A stretch of 8,510 bases of DNA from Acetobacteraceae bacterium (GCA_003164305.1 PLSZ01000268.1:1-8510); one strand, 5' to 3'. Counted from the first letter of the stretch, positions 1 through 6,841 are shown. The notes: a model not told the origin generated them from the sequence alone. Made by a program: numbers and translations.

Positions 1-1
1 C

Positions 2-58
2 AAGCAGATCGCCGGCCTGACGCATAAAGCGCGGCAGGACGCGGGCGTGCCGGCCTGA
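2..58 (+). CDS. C-terminal end of an upstream gene, possibly a MoxR/CoxD-type AAA+ ATPase (partial)
   Basis: An open frame runs in from the left edge and ends with TGA at 56-58. It encodes 18 residues ending in HKARQDAGVPA. The reading frame is inferred from its tight fit to the next gene, whose ATG begins one base after this stop, a spacing typical of operon partners. The fragment holds no diagnostic motif. Its identity as a MoxR-like ATPase is inferred only from the following gene: CoxE-like VWA proteins are very often encoded directly after a MoxR/CoxD AAA+ ATPase, and the pair is thought to act together as a metal-insertion or protein-maturation chaperone. The coding status is fairly likely, but the product is a guess. 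Confidence 0.45.
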   Translation, partial: KQIAGLTHKARQDAGVPA

Positions 59-59
59 C

Positions 60-1475
60 ATGTCGGGATTTATCGCCGGAGCGCCCTCCCCCAGCGAACC
101 GCTGCGCCGGTTCTTTCAGGTCGCGCGCGGGGCGGGTTTGCGGGTTTCAGCGGCCGAGGGCATCGACGCGGCGCGCGCGGTCGATCTGGTGGGATTCGAG
201 GACCGCACGGTTCTGAAGGACACGCTGGCGCTGATCCTGGCGAAGACGCCCGAGGAGAAAAACCTCTACAACGAGGCGTTCGAACTTTATTTCAAACGCG
301 ATGCGTTCGCCGGGGGTGATGGCACCGGCGAAACCGAGGATGAGGAGCACACGCCTGGTCAGTCGCCGGCGCGAGGTCCTCAGGCGGGTGGCGACGGGAT
401 GGGCGGGTCCGGTGGCCAAGGGCTTGGCCAGTTGCTGGAGAGCGACGATCGCGCGGCGTTGGCGGCCGAGATGGAAAAGGCGGCGCGTGAGGCCGGGGTC
501 GAGAACATCCGGTATTTCACGCAGAAGAATCTCTATGCGCGGCGGATTTTGGACCGCATGGGATTGCGCGCGCTGGAGCGCGGCATGGAGGCGATGCGGC
601 AGACCGGTGAACAGGAAAGCCTGAGCCGGGCGCAGGCGCTTGAAAGCAAGGTCGAGCAATTGCGCGACGCGGTGCGCGATTTCGTGGAGCGCTCGCTCCT
701 GCTGTACGCGCGCGGCGAGACGGAGAAATTCCGCGAGGAGTTATTGAAGTCGGCGCGGCTGTCGAACCTCGAGCGGCGCGACATGGATCGGATGCGGGTG
801 CTGGTGCGGCAGATGGCGAAGAAGCTTGCCGCGCGGTACGCGAAGACGCGGCGGCGGCGGTTGCGCGGGCAGTTGGACACGCGGCGAACGTTGCGGCGGA
901 ACATGGGGTGGGGCGGCATCCCGTTCATCACCGTATGGAAACAGAAGCGTATCGAGAAGCCACGGGTGATGGTGTTGTGCGACGTCTCCGGCTCGGTCGC
1001 GGCGATGTCGGGGTTTTTGCTGATGTTCCTGTACGCGCTGAATGAGGCGCTGTCGGATATTCGGTCGTTCGCGTTCGCCGGGTCGTTGATCGAAGTGTCG
1101 GACATTCTGGAAAAGGAGCCGGTCGAGCAGGCGATCAGCAAGATCATGCAGACGATCGGTTACGGGTCCTCGAATTACGGCAACAGCTTTTCGGATTTTG
1201 AAGATGGCTGGATGCGGTTCGTGAACAACAAGACGACCGTTATCATTCTGGGTGACGGGCGGGGCAATCGCACCGATCCGCGGACGGATGTGATCGGGCG
1301 GCTGTCGCAACGATGCAAGCGGATCATCTGGTTGAATCCGGAATACCGCTCGGCGTGGGGGACGGGCGATTCGGACATGTATCGTTACGCGCCGTTCTGC
1401 AACCTGGTGACCGTGTGCAACACGCTGCGGCAGTTGGAACGGGTCATCACCGATATTCTTGAGGACGCGGCGTAG
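60..1475 (+). CDS. CoxE-like VWA domain protein (471 aa)
   Basis: This is a cytoplasmic protein with no signal peptide or membrane segment. Residues 1-80 form a helical N-terminal part. Residues about 85-125 are a Gly-rich, acidic low-complexity linker. Residues 125-260 are charged and helical. An Arg-rich stretch at about 264-285 contains LDTRRTLRRN followed by GWGGIPF, the hallmark that precedes the VWA fold in CoxE-like proteins (PF05762). The VWA metal site (MIDAS) shows as DVSGS with D308, S310 and S312. A late strand ends in ILGDGRGN with D399. The usual Thr of the second MIDAS loop is not obvious, and that region reads GSSNYGNS (369-376). The family works with a MoxR/CoxD AAA+ ATPase in maturing metalloenzymes such as Mo-containing CO dehydrogenase, but many members have unknown clients. 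No cox structural gene lies in the window. The start is one base after the previous stop with no strong ribosome site, which suggests translational coupling. Confidence 0.88.
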   Translation: MSGFIAGAPSPSEPLRRFFQVARGAGLRVSAAEGIDAARAVDLVGFEDRTVLKDTLALILAKTPEEKNLYNEAFELYFKRDAFAGGDGTGETEDEEHTPGQSPARGPQAGGDGMGGSGGQGLGQLLESDDRAALAAEMEKAAREAGVENIRYFTQKNLYARRILDRMGLRALERGMEAMRQTGEQESLSRAQALESKVEQLRDAVRDFVERSLLLYARGETEKFREELLKSARLSNLERRDMDRMRVLVRQMAKKLAARYAKTRRRRLRGQLDTRRTLRRNMGWGGIPFITVWKQKRIEKPRVMVLCDVSGSVAAMSGFLLMFLYALNEALSDIRSFAFAGSLIEVSDILEKEPVEQAISKIMQTIGYGSSNYGNSFSDFEDGWMRFVNNKTTVIILGDGRGNRTDPRTDVIGRLSQRCKRIIWLNPEYRSAWGTGDSDMYRYAPFCNLVTVCNTLRQLERVITDILEDAA

Positions 1476-1502
1476 CGGCCCGAACATCGGTTGTTCGGGC
1501 CG
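1476..1502 (+). terminator. Hairpin terminator after the VWA gene
   Basis: A perfect 10-bp inverted repeat (CGGCCCGAAC / GTTCGGGCCG) with a 7-base loop begins on the base after the TAG stop of the VWA gene. A T-run is not immediate. Only TTTT appears about eight bases further on, at 1511-1514. It is either a weak intrinsic terminator or an RNA 3'-end stabilising stem. Confidence 0.6.
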
Positions 1503-1765
1503 ACCAAAAGTTTTGTCGTTTGATAATTCACCACGTCCGGCGGCGCGCCGGCCGCGCCCTTTATCCATCTCCTGTTCCCGGCTAGCATCGCGCGCATGGA
1601 ACAGCGATCCGATCGCTTTCCTTGTAGCCAATCCGGACGACGATGGCGGTCACCCGCGGGCCGCCGCTTCTCCACGATCGGATACGGACCACCGCCGCGC
1701 GGGCCTCGCCCGCATCACGCAACGAAGCGGACGCGCCAACGCGACCGTGAAGGGAAGGAAACGTC
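1503..1765. other. Intergenic leader before the substrate-binding protein gene
   Basis: This gap of about 260 bases holds no gene I can support. Open frames that cross it give Arg-rich, low-complexity translations and run into the next gene in another frame. A TGATAAT at 1521-1527 resembles a -10 box but has no matching -35 at a normal distance. A GC-rich self-complementary patch lies near 1538-1556. A good ribosome binding site (AGGGAAGGAA, about 1751-1760) ends the region, six bases before the ATG at 1766. The promoter of the binding-protein gene should lie here but I cannot place it. Confidence 0.5.
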
Positions 1766-2959
1766 ATGCAGAGACGACAATTTTTGGGCGCCGTCGCTTT
1801 CGCCACAAGCCTCTGGGCCACAAGTTTCATTTGGGGCGCGATCCCCGCGTCCGCCGCCGACCAGCGCGGTGTCACCGATACGGAAATCGTCATCGGCACC
1901 ATCACCGACCTGTCCGGCGTGACCGCGGTGCAGGGCGTGAACAACAGCGACGCGATCCGCATGGCGTTCGATGAAGCCAACGCGAAAGGCGGCGTGCACG
2001 GCCGCAAGATCAAATACATCGTCGAGGACAATCAATACACGGTGCCTCGGTCGGTGCAGGCGATGAACAAGTTGTTGAACAACGATAACATCTTCCTGGC
2101 GCTGTCGGATGGCGGCACGCCGATGAACGACGCCAACATGCCGGCGGAGTTCGAGAAAGGCGTGCCGAACGTGCTGCCGCTGACGGCCGCCCGGTCGATG
2201 TACGAGCCATACAACAAGCTGAAGTTCGCGCAGTACGCGTCGTATTACGATCAGATGCGCGCGGCGGTGAAGTATTTCGCCGAACAGCGCGGCCGCAAGA
2301 AGTTCTGCGTGATGTATCAGGACAGCGATTTCGGCAAGGACGTGCTGGCCGGCGTCGTGGCGCAGACCAAGGCGATGGGGATGGAAGTGGCGGGCACGAC
2401 CGCGCATCGTCCGACCGATACGGACTTCAACGCACCCGTGCAAAAACTTAAAGACGCCGGTTGCGACGCGATCATGCTCGGGACGATCGTGCGAGACACC
2501 AACATCATCATTCAGACGGCTCGGAAGATGGGCTGGGATGTCGACCTGGTCGGTCAGTTCGCGGCGTATGATACGGCGGTCGCCTCACTGCCGGGCGGCG
2601 CGACCGAGGGCACGTTCTGCATGACGCCGGCGCTGTATGCCTATCCCGACGATCCGCGGCCGGAGGTGCAGGATTTCGCCAAACGCTACCAGGCGCGCTA
2701 TGGCAGGCCGCCGAACTTCCATGGCGAGGTCGGGTATACCGCCGCGTCGCTTGTGCTGCTGGCGCTCGATCGCGCGGGCCGGGATTTGACCACCGACGGG
2801 TTTATCAAGGGCATGGAGAGCATCCACGAGTACAAGGACATCTTCGGCAGCGTGCTGTCGTTTGGTCCGGAGCAGCATCATGCCTCGACCAGTTCGTTCC
2901 TGACGGTGGTCAAGAACGGGCGTTGGGTGCCGGTGGTTGAGACGGCGTTGAGTTACTGA
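1766..2959 (+). CDS. LivK-type ABC transporter substrate-binding protein (397 aa), exported
   Basis: This is a periplasmic solute receptor of the branched-chain amino-acid (HAAT / Peripla_BP_6) family. Residues 1-30 form a signal peptide. It starts MQRRQFLG, a twin-arginine-like motif with R3, R4, F6 and L7, followed by a hydrophobic core and a likely cleavage after ASA at residue 30. The mature part opens in the family manner with GVTDTEIVIGTITDLSG, then DAIRMAFDEAN and GGVHGRKIKY. It continues through two Rossmann-like lobes to the C-terminus, and the length is normal for the family. Such proteins bind amino acids, amides, urea or aromatic and other organic acids, and the ligand cannot be read from the sequence. 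No LivH, LivM, LivG or LivF gene lies beside it, so it is an orphan receptor within this window. The ATG at 1766 is favoured by the purine-rich ribosome site just upstream. A hairpin terminator follows the stop. Confidence 0.92.
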   Translation: MQRRQFLGAVAFATSLWATSFIWGAIPASAADQRGVTDTEIVIGTITDLSGVTAVQGVNNSDAIRMAFDEANAKGGVHGRKIKYIVEDNQYTVPRSVQAMNKLLNNDNIFLALSDGGTPMNDANMPAEFEKGVPNVLPLTAARSMYEPYNKLKFAQYASYYDQMRAAVKYFAEQRGRKKFCVMYQDSDFGKDVLAGVVAQTKAMGMEVAGTTAHRPTDTDFNAPVQKLKDAGCDAIMLGTIVRDTNIIIQTARKMGWDVDLVGQFAAYDTAVASLPGGATEGTFCMTPALYAYPDDPRPEVQDFAKRYQARYGRPPNFHGEVGYTAASLVLLALDRAGRDLTTDGFIKGMESIHEYKDIFGSVLSFGPEQHHASTSSFLTVVKNGRWVPVVETALSY

Positions 2960-2968
2960 ATGGCGAAA

Positions 2969-2997
2969 CCAGGGGGCCGCGTGCCCCCTGGGCTTTT
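2969..2997 (+). terminator. Rho-independent terminator between convergent genes
   Basis: A 9-bp perfect stem (CCAGGGGGC / GCCCCCTGG) with a five-base loop is followed by GC and then TTTT at 2994-2997. It starts ten bases after the stop of the binding-protein gene. On the other strand the same stem is followed by TTT, so it may also stop transcription from the convergent nitroreductase gene, whose stop codon overlaps its T-run. Confidence 0.78.
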
Positions 2998-3617
2998 CAA
3001 GCGGGCGGCAATGCGTTGCCCCATTTGTCGAGATAGACGACATCAGCCAGCGGCGCGCGGCGCACCGGGCCGAATTTCCCAAGCGGATATCCCAGCGGCA
3101 AGATCGCATAGGAATGAACGTCCTCGGGCAGGCCCATCGCGGCCTCGGCGTCCTTTTCGTGGATCAGATACAACGTCGTCAGCGTTGAGCCGAGGCCCAA
3201 AGCCCGCGCCGCCAGCAGCATGTTCTGCACCGCCGGAAAGATCGACGCGCCTGACCCGCGTGGCCCCAACAAACAGGGCACGATCCAGACCGGAGCTTCA
3301 TGCAAATGATCCGCGAGGTGCTCCGCCGCGGCCAGCATCCGCGCGAACCGTTCCGGAGTCGTGCCGGGCGCGGGACCGCCGGAGCGGTAGCGTGGACCCA
3401 CCACCTCATGCCACGCCTTGCGGTAGAATACTGAAGCGGCGGCTTTGATCGTCGGATCGCGGATCACCAGGAAGCGCCAGGACTGCATGTTGCCGCCGTT
3501 GGCCGCGCAGGTGCCCGCTTCGAGGACCTGGGCCAGCAACGCGTCGGGGATTGGGTCGGGCTTCAGGCGGCGCATCGAACGGGTCGTGCGCATGATCTCA
3601 AACAGGTCGTGGGGCAT
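2997..3617 (-). CDS. Nitroreductase family FMN-dependent oxidoreductase (206 aa)
   Basis: This cytoplasmic flavoenzyme uses NAD(P)H to reduce nitro groups, quinones, enones or related electrophiles. The N-terminus has the FMN-phosphate motif TTRSMRRLKPDPIP (residues 11-24, with R13, S14 and R16). Next is ANGGNMQSWRFLV (39-51), matching the family's A-x-S/G-x-N-x-Q-x-W-x-F pattern. The second flavin-contacting segment is GASIFPAVQNMLLAARALGLGS (122-143), and the C-terminal ILPLGYP (172-178) is also typical. The length is usual. The ATG directly abuts the TGA stop of the CoA-transferase gene upstream. Its ribosome site (AGAAGGGG, about 3627-3634 on the minus strand) lies inside the last codons of that gene, so the two are almost certainly co-transcribed and translationally coupled. 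The physiological substrate is unknown. A role in the same catabolic route as the CoA-transferase is inferred from the coupling. Confidence 0.92.
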   Translation of the reverse strand: MPHDLFEIMRTTRSMRRLKPDPIPDALLAQVLEAGTCAANGGNMQSWRFLVIRDPTIKAAASVFYRKAWHEVVGPRYRSGGPAPGTTPERFARMLAAAEHLADHLHEAPVWIVPCLLGPRGSGASIFPAVQNMLLAARALGLGSTLTTLYLIHEKDAEAAMGLPEDVHSYAILPLGYPLGKFGPVRRAPLADVVYLDKWGNALPPA

Positions 3618-4823
3618 TCAGATAATCCCCTTCTCCCGCAGCCCGGCCAAAGCGGCCGCGTCCAGACCCAGATTCGAGCCAAGGATCTCGTCCGTGTGCT
3701 GGCCGAGGACCGGCGGTGGCAGACGGTAATCCGCGGGCGTTTCCGACAGCTTCACGGGGTTGGCGATCATTTTCATCGCACCGCCGGTCGCGTGCTCCAT
3801 CTCCATCACCATGCCGCGCGCCACGACATGCGGATCGGCGAAGACCTGCGACAACGTGTTGATCGGACCGCAACCGATCTTCAGCGCCTCCAGTTTGTCG
3901 ATCCACCAGGCGGTGGGGTGCGACTTCACCACCGGCGTCAGCGTATCCGTCACAAGTTGACGGTTTTGCACGCGCGCGGCGTTGGTGGCGAACCGCTCAT
4001 CTTCAAGCAGATGGGTCAAAGCGAACGCCTCGCAAAATCGTTTAAAGGTCGGATCGTTGCCGACGGACAACACCATATAGCCGTCCTCGGTCGGGAACAC
4101 CTGGTACGGCACGATGTTGGGATGTTGATTGCCAAGACGCGCGGGATTTTCTCCGGTGGCGAGGTAATTCATGCCTTGATTGGCGAGCCACGCGACATGA
4201 GTGTCCAGCATGCCGATGTCGATCTGCTGACCCTGCCCGGTCAGGTCGCGATGGCGGATGGCGGCCAGGATGCCGATGCAGCCGTACAGGCCGGCGAACA
4301 GATCGGCCACGGGGACACCGACTTTCTGCGGCAGCCCTTCCGGCTCCCCGGTCAGGCTCATCACGCCGCCCATGCCCTGGATCAGGCTGTCGTAGCCTGG
4401 CCGCGGCGCGTACGGGCCGGTCTGGCCGAAGCCGGTGATCGAGCAATACACCAGACGGGGAAACTTCGCGTGCAGTTGCTCGTAGCCCAGGCCGTATTTT
4501 TCCAGCGCGCCGACCTTGAAGTTCTCGACGAGGATGTCTGAGTCCGCGATCAACTTCAGAGCGATCTCCTGGCCTTCGGGCTTGCCAATATCCAGCGTGA
4601 CCGACATTTTGTTACGGTTGACGCCGACGAAATACGCGCTCTCTTTCGTTCCGGGCATGAACGGAGGCGCGAAGCCGCGGGTGTCGTCGCCGGCGCCGGG
4701 CCGCTCGATCTTAATGACCTCGGCGCCCAGATCGCCCAGCATTTGCGCGCAGGTGGGACCGGCGAGGACTCGGGTGAGGTCGAATACGCGCAGGCCTTTG
4801 AGAGGGCCGGTGGGGTTGGTCAT
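3618..4823 (-). CDS. CaiB/BaiF family (class III) CoA-transferase (401 aa)
   Basis: This enzyme transfers CoA from an acyl-CoA donor to a carboxylic acid in the cytoplasm, through aspartyl-anhydride and aspartyl-CoA thioester intermediates. The N-terminus carries the family signature LKGLRVFDLTRVLAGPTCAQ with LGDLGAEVIKIERPG (about residues 8-43). VNRNKMSVTLDI follows at 68-79, then the ENFKVGALEKYGLGYE block (100-115). The catalytic Asp is D174 in PVADLFAGLYG, equivalent to Asp169 of formyl-CoA:oxalate CoA-transferase. A Gly loop (QGMGG) lies at 149-153. The length is normal and all expected blocks are present. The acid substrate cannot be deduced because oxalate, succinate, carnitine, bile-acid, mesaconate and other transferases share this fold. 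The ATG at 4823 has a GGAGAA ribosome site nearby. The gene heads an operon with the nitroreductase and faces a carboxylate-type MFS carrier across a short divergent control region. Confidence 0.95.
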   Translation of the reverse strand: MTNPTGPLKGLRVFDLTRVLAGPTCAQMLGDLGAEVIKIERPGAGDDTRGFAPPFMPGTKESAYFVGVNRNKMSVTLDIGKPEGQEIALKLIADSDILVENFKVGALEKYGLGYEQLHAKFPRLVYCSITGFGQTGPYAPRPGYDSLIQGMGGVMSLTGEPEGLPQKVGVPVADLFAGLYGCIGILAAIRHRDLTGQGQQIDIGMLDTHVAWLANQGMNYLATGENPARLGNQHPNIVPYQVFPTEDGYMVLSVGNDPTFKRFCEAFALTHLLEDERFATNAARVQNRQLVTDTLTPVVKSHPTAWWIDKLEALKIGCGPINTLSQVFADPHVVARGMVMEMEHATGGAMKMIANPVKLSETPADYRLPPPVLGQHTDEILGSNLGLDAAALAGLREKGII

Positions 4824-4949
4824 GCGTTTCTCCAGCTTGCCGATCGATCGAACAGGCCGGTATCCTACGACGCGACGCCTGGTAATGAAAATCGGACCGG
4901 AGGCAAAATCCGGCCATCCTGGGCGCCGCGCGAAAGGAAGGAAGAGTCC
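4824..4949. promoter_or_regulatory. Divergent control region between CoA-transferase and MFS carrier genes
   Basis: These 126 bases must hold both promoters. On the plus strand TTGCCG (4837-4842) and TATCCT (4861-4866) are 18 bases apart. On the minus strand TTTCAT (4890-4885) and TAGGAT (4867-4862) are 17 bases apart. All are only partial matches to the sigma-70 consensus, and the two -10 candidates overlap. An imperfect inverted repeat, CCGGA / TCCGG around a seven-base loop (4897-4913), extends by GG/CC after one bulged base. It could be an operator. A GATC-rich palindrome (CGATCGATCG, 4841-4850) sits near the CoA-transferase start. The purine-rich ribosome site AAGGAAGGAAG (about 4934-4944) serves the MFS gene. 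Confidence 0.4.
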
Positions 4950-6176
4950 ATGTCAGACCGGCCACCCAGTATCGAGGGGCGCGGTTCCTGGTTCGCCGCC
5001 GGTGTGACGCTGGCGATCCTGTCGATCTCCTATGGGTCGCCGCTGTTGATCGTGGTCGGGATGAAGCCGATCCAGGCCGACCTGGGGACCGAACGGTCGG
5101 TGATCGCTCTGGCCGGGTCCCTCGTGTGGGTCGGGACCGGCCTCGGCGGCATTCCGATGGGCTGGCTGGCGGACCGGATCGGGATTCGCGCCGTGATCGC
5201 GATCGGCGCGGTCGCGATGGCCGCGGGCCTGGCGATTTCCACGATCGGCGGGACGCTTCCACTTTACCTGGGCCACGGGCTGCTGATCGGGGTGATCGGC
5301 AACGGCGCGATCTATGCTCCGCTGCTGATTTACGTCAGCCGCTGGTTCGACCGCCGCCGTGGCGCCGCGATCGCGCTGATTTCCTCCGGCCAGTATATCG
5401 CCGGAGTGTTCTGGCCGGCCGTGTTCGAACGTGGCATCGCCGCGTATGGCTGGCGGACCTCGATGCTCGCTTACAGTGTCGTTGTGTTGGTCTGCGTACT
5501 TCCGATGTTATGGTTGTTGCGCCCAGTACCGGCGCCGGTCAGCTCCGGGCCGGCGATGAGCGCGGGCCGGGACCGGTCCGTGCTCGGGCTGCGGCCCAAT
5601 TTGGTGCAAGGGCTGCTGTGCGTCGCCGGGTTCTGCTGCTGCATTCCGATGGCGATGCCGAATTCCCACCTGGTGGCGTTCTGTTCCGACATCGGCATCA
5701 GCCCGGTGCAAGGGGCCGCGATGCTGTCGGTGTTGCTGGGATGCGCGTTCATCTCGCGCCAGTTCTGGGGCGCGATGGCGGACCGGATCGGCGGGTTGCG
5801 CACGGTGATGGTGGGCTCGGCCTGCCAGGCGGCGGCGATCGGGGCGTTCCTGCTGACCCAGAACGAGGTCGGGTTGTTCGTCATCGCCGGGGTCTACGGG
5901 CTGGGGTTCAGCGGCATCATACCGTCTTACTCGGTCGCCATTCGCGACCTGTTCCCCTCGGCCGACGCGTCGTGGCGGATCCCGACGCTGCTGTTCACCG
6001 CGATGTCCGGGATGGCGGTGGGCAGTTGGCTGGCGGGCTGGATTTACGACCATTTCGGGACATACGCGGCGGCGTTCGGCACCGGGGTGGTGTTCAACCT
6101 GTTGAATTTGATCCTGATTGGATTCCTGGTCAGCCGGCTGCCGCGCCGGCACGCGCCGGTGTTGTCGCCGGCGTGA
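4950..6176 (+). CDS. MFS transporter, monocarboxylate/oxalate-formate carrier type (408 aa)
   Basis: This inner-membrane carrier has about 12 hydrophobic segments in two halves, separated by a loop at about 191-215. The first half carries the MFS motif A, GWLADRIGIR (71-80), in the loop between helices 2 and 3. The second half has the matching GAMADRIGGLR (274-284). RWFDRRRGAAIAL (131-143) followed by SSGQYIAG is characteristic of the monocarboxylate-porter and oxalate/formate-antiporter branches of the superfamily. The substrate is therefore probably a small organic acid, which fits the divergent CoA-transferase neighbour. This is inference and no binding residue proves it. The frame stays open upstream to 4743, but that stretch lies antisense to the CoA-transferase start and is not hydrophobic. 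The ATG at 4950 has a strong ribosome site (AAGGAAGGAAG) at good spacing and is the better start. Confidence 0.9.
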   Translation: MSDRPPSIEGRGSWFAAGVTLAILSISYGSPLLIVVGMKPIQADLGTERSVIALAGSLVWVGTGLGGIPMGWLADRIGIRAVIAIGAVAMAAGLAISTIGGTLPLYLGHGLLIGVIGNGAIYAPLLIYVSRWFDRRRGAAIALISSGQYIAGVFWPAVFERGIAAYGWRTSMLAYSVVVLVCVLPMLWLLRPVPAPVSSGPAMSAGRDRSVLGLRPNLVQGLLCVAGFCCCIPMAMPNSHLVAFCSDIGISPVQGAAMLSVLLGCAFISRQFWGAMADRIGGLRTVMVGSACQAAAIGAFLLTQNEVGLFVIAGVYGLGFSGIIPSYSVAIRDLFPSADASWRIPTLLFTAMSGMAVGSWLAGWIYDHFGTYAAAFGTGVVFNLLNLILIGFLVSRLPRRHAPVLSPA

Positions 6177-6268
6177 CGCGCATCCGCGCGGGGGGTGAAT
6201 GACGTTTCCGCGCATCCCGCGCGGCGGAAATCCTTGATCCTCCGGGCCGCGAGGCCCACCATAGGGGC
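6177..6268. other. Short gap between MFS and NUDIX genes with two small stems
   Basis: One stem is TTTCCGC / GCGGAAA (6205-6211 with 6224-6230) around a 12-base GC-rich loop. It has no following T-run, so it is at best a weak terminator for the MFS gene. A second stem is GGGCC / GGCCC with a GCGA loop (6244-6257), just upstream of the NUDIX start, where it could hinder or tune ribosome access. No clear promoter is visible. Confidence 0.35.
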
Positions 6269-6841
6269 ATGCCCAATTTTGAACGCCGCGTCCCGGAGGG
6301 CGATGACCGCGAGAGGATGATTTGCGCCGATTGCGGCCACATCGACTACCAGAACCCGAAGGTTGTCGTCGGCACCGTCGTCGTCTCGGACAACAGGATC
6401 CTGATGTGCCGCCGCGCGATCGAGCCTCGGCGCGGCTTCTGGACCCTGCCCGCGGGCTACCTGGAACTGGGGGAGACGCTGGAGGAAGGCGCCGCCCGGG
6501 AAGCCTTCGAGGAAGCGACCGCGCGGATTACCGTCGAGGGTATCCTTGGGGTGTTCAGCGTGGCGCGGATCGGTCAGGTGCAGGTGATGTTTCGTGGCCG
6601 GTTCACCGATCCCGGAGCGCCCTTGTTCGCCGCCGGGATCGAGAGCCTGGATGTCGCTCTGTTCGCCTGGGACGACATACCGTGGTCTGAGATCGCTTTC
6701 CCCACCGTCCACTGGGCTTTGAATGCCTGGCACGCGGGCCGGTCGCGACCGTTGGGCGCGCCGGCGGGCAATCCGGTGAGCGATCCGCGCGGGATGCATC
6801 AGATGGCCCCGACCGCGCCGATTCTGGAGCGTGGACGATGA
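6269..6841 (+). CDS. NUDIX hydrolase with partial N-terminal zinc-ribbon (190 aa)
   Basis: This cytoplasmic, Mg-dependent enzyme would cleave a nucleoside diphosphate linked to another group (X), perhaps a dinucleotide cofactor or ADP-ribose-like compound. The Nudix box lies at residues 63-85: G63, E69, R77, E78, E81 and E82 are all in place (GX5EX7REXXEE). The late Gly of the consensus is Thr84. The N-terminus (RRVPEGDDRERMIC, then CADCGHIDYQNPKVVVG) matches a known Nudix_N subfamily. Only one Cys pair (C19, C22) is present, whereas longer relatives begin with a first CxxC knuckle. CRRAIEPRRGFWTLPAGY is typical of the same group. The ATG at 6269 keeps the conserved PEGDDRER segment, although AGGGG sits only one base upstream. 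The next ATG at 6317 would remove that segment and also lacks spacing. The last codons overlap the next gene by four bases (ATGA), implying coupling. The exact substrate is unknown. Confidence 0.9.
   Translation: MPNFERRVPEGDDRERMICADCGHIDYQNPKVVVGTVVVSDNRILMCRRAIEPRRGFWTLPAGYLELGETLEEGAAREAFEEATARITVEGILGVFSVARIGQVQVMFRGRFTDPGAPLFAAGIESLDVALFAWDDIPWSEIAFPTVHWALNAWHAGRSRPLGAPAGNPVSDPRGMHQMAPTAPILERGR

Noticed and set aside
1521..1527. TGATAAT as a -10 promoter box
   Set aside because: No -35-like hexamer lies at 16-18 bases upstream, where the terminator stem is found instead.
741..1631. Long minus-strand open frame (296 aa) opposite the VWA gene
   Set aside because: The translation is rich in Arg, His, Pro and Gln with no domain pattern. 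It is the expected antisense shadow of a GC-rich gene.
1459..1974. Plus-strand open frame spanning the gap before the binding-protein gene
   Set aside because: It starts inside the VWA gene, is Arg-rich throughout and ends inside the binding-protein gene in another frame.
1715..2443. Minus-strand open frame (242 aa) opposite the binding-protein gene
   Set aside because: It is His/Val/Arg-rich antisense shadow that includes the signal-peptide region and leader of the real gene.
3609..4541. Plus-strand open frame (310 aa) opposite the CoA-transferase
   Set aside because: It lies wholly antisense to a gene with all catalytic motifs, and its translation shows no family features.
4743..4949. N-terminal extension of the MFS protein by 69 residues
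   Set aside because: It is hydrophilic, overlaps the start of the divergent gene and its leader, and lacks a good ribosome site compared with the ATG at 4950.
5126..6202. Plus-strand open frame (358 aa) in a second frame over the MFS gene
   Set aside because: The translation is dominated by Arg, Gly and Asp, with no hydrophobic segments. The MFS frame explains the region.
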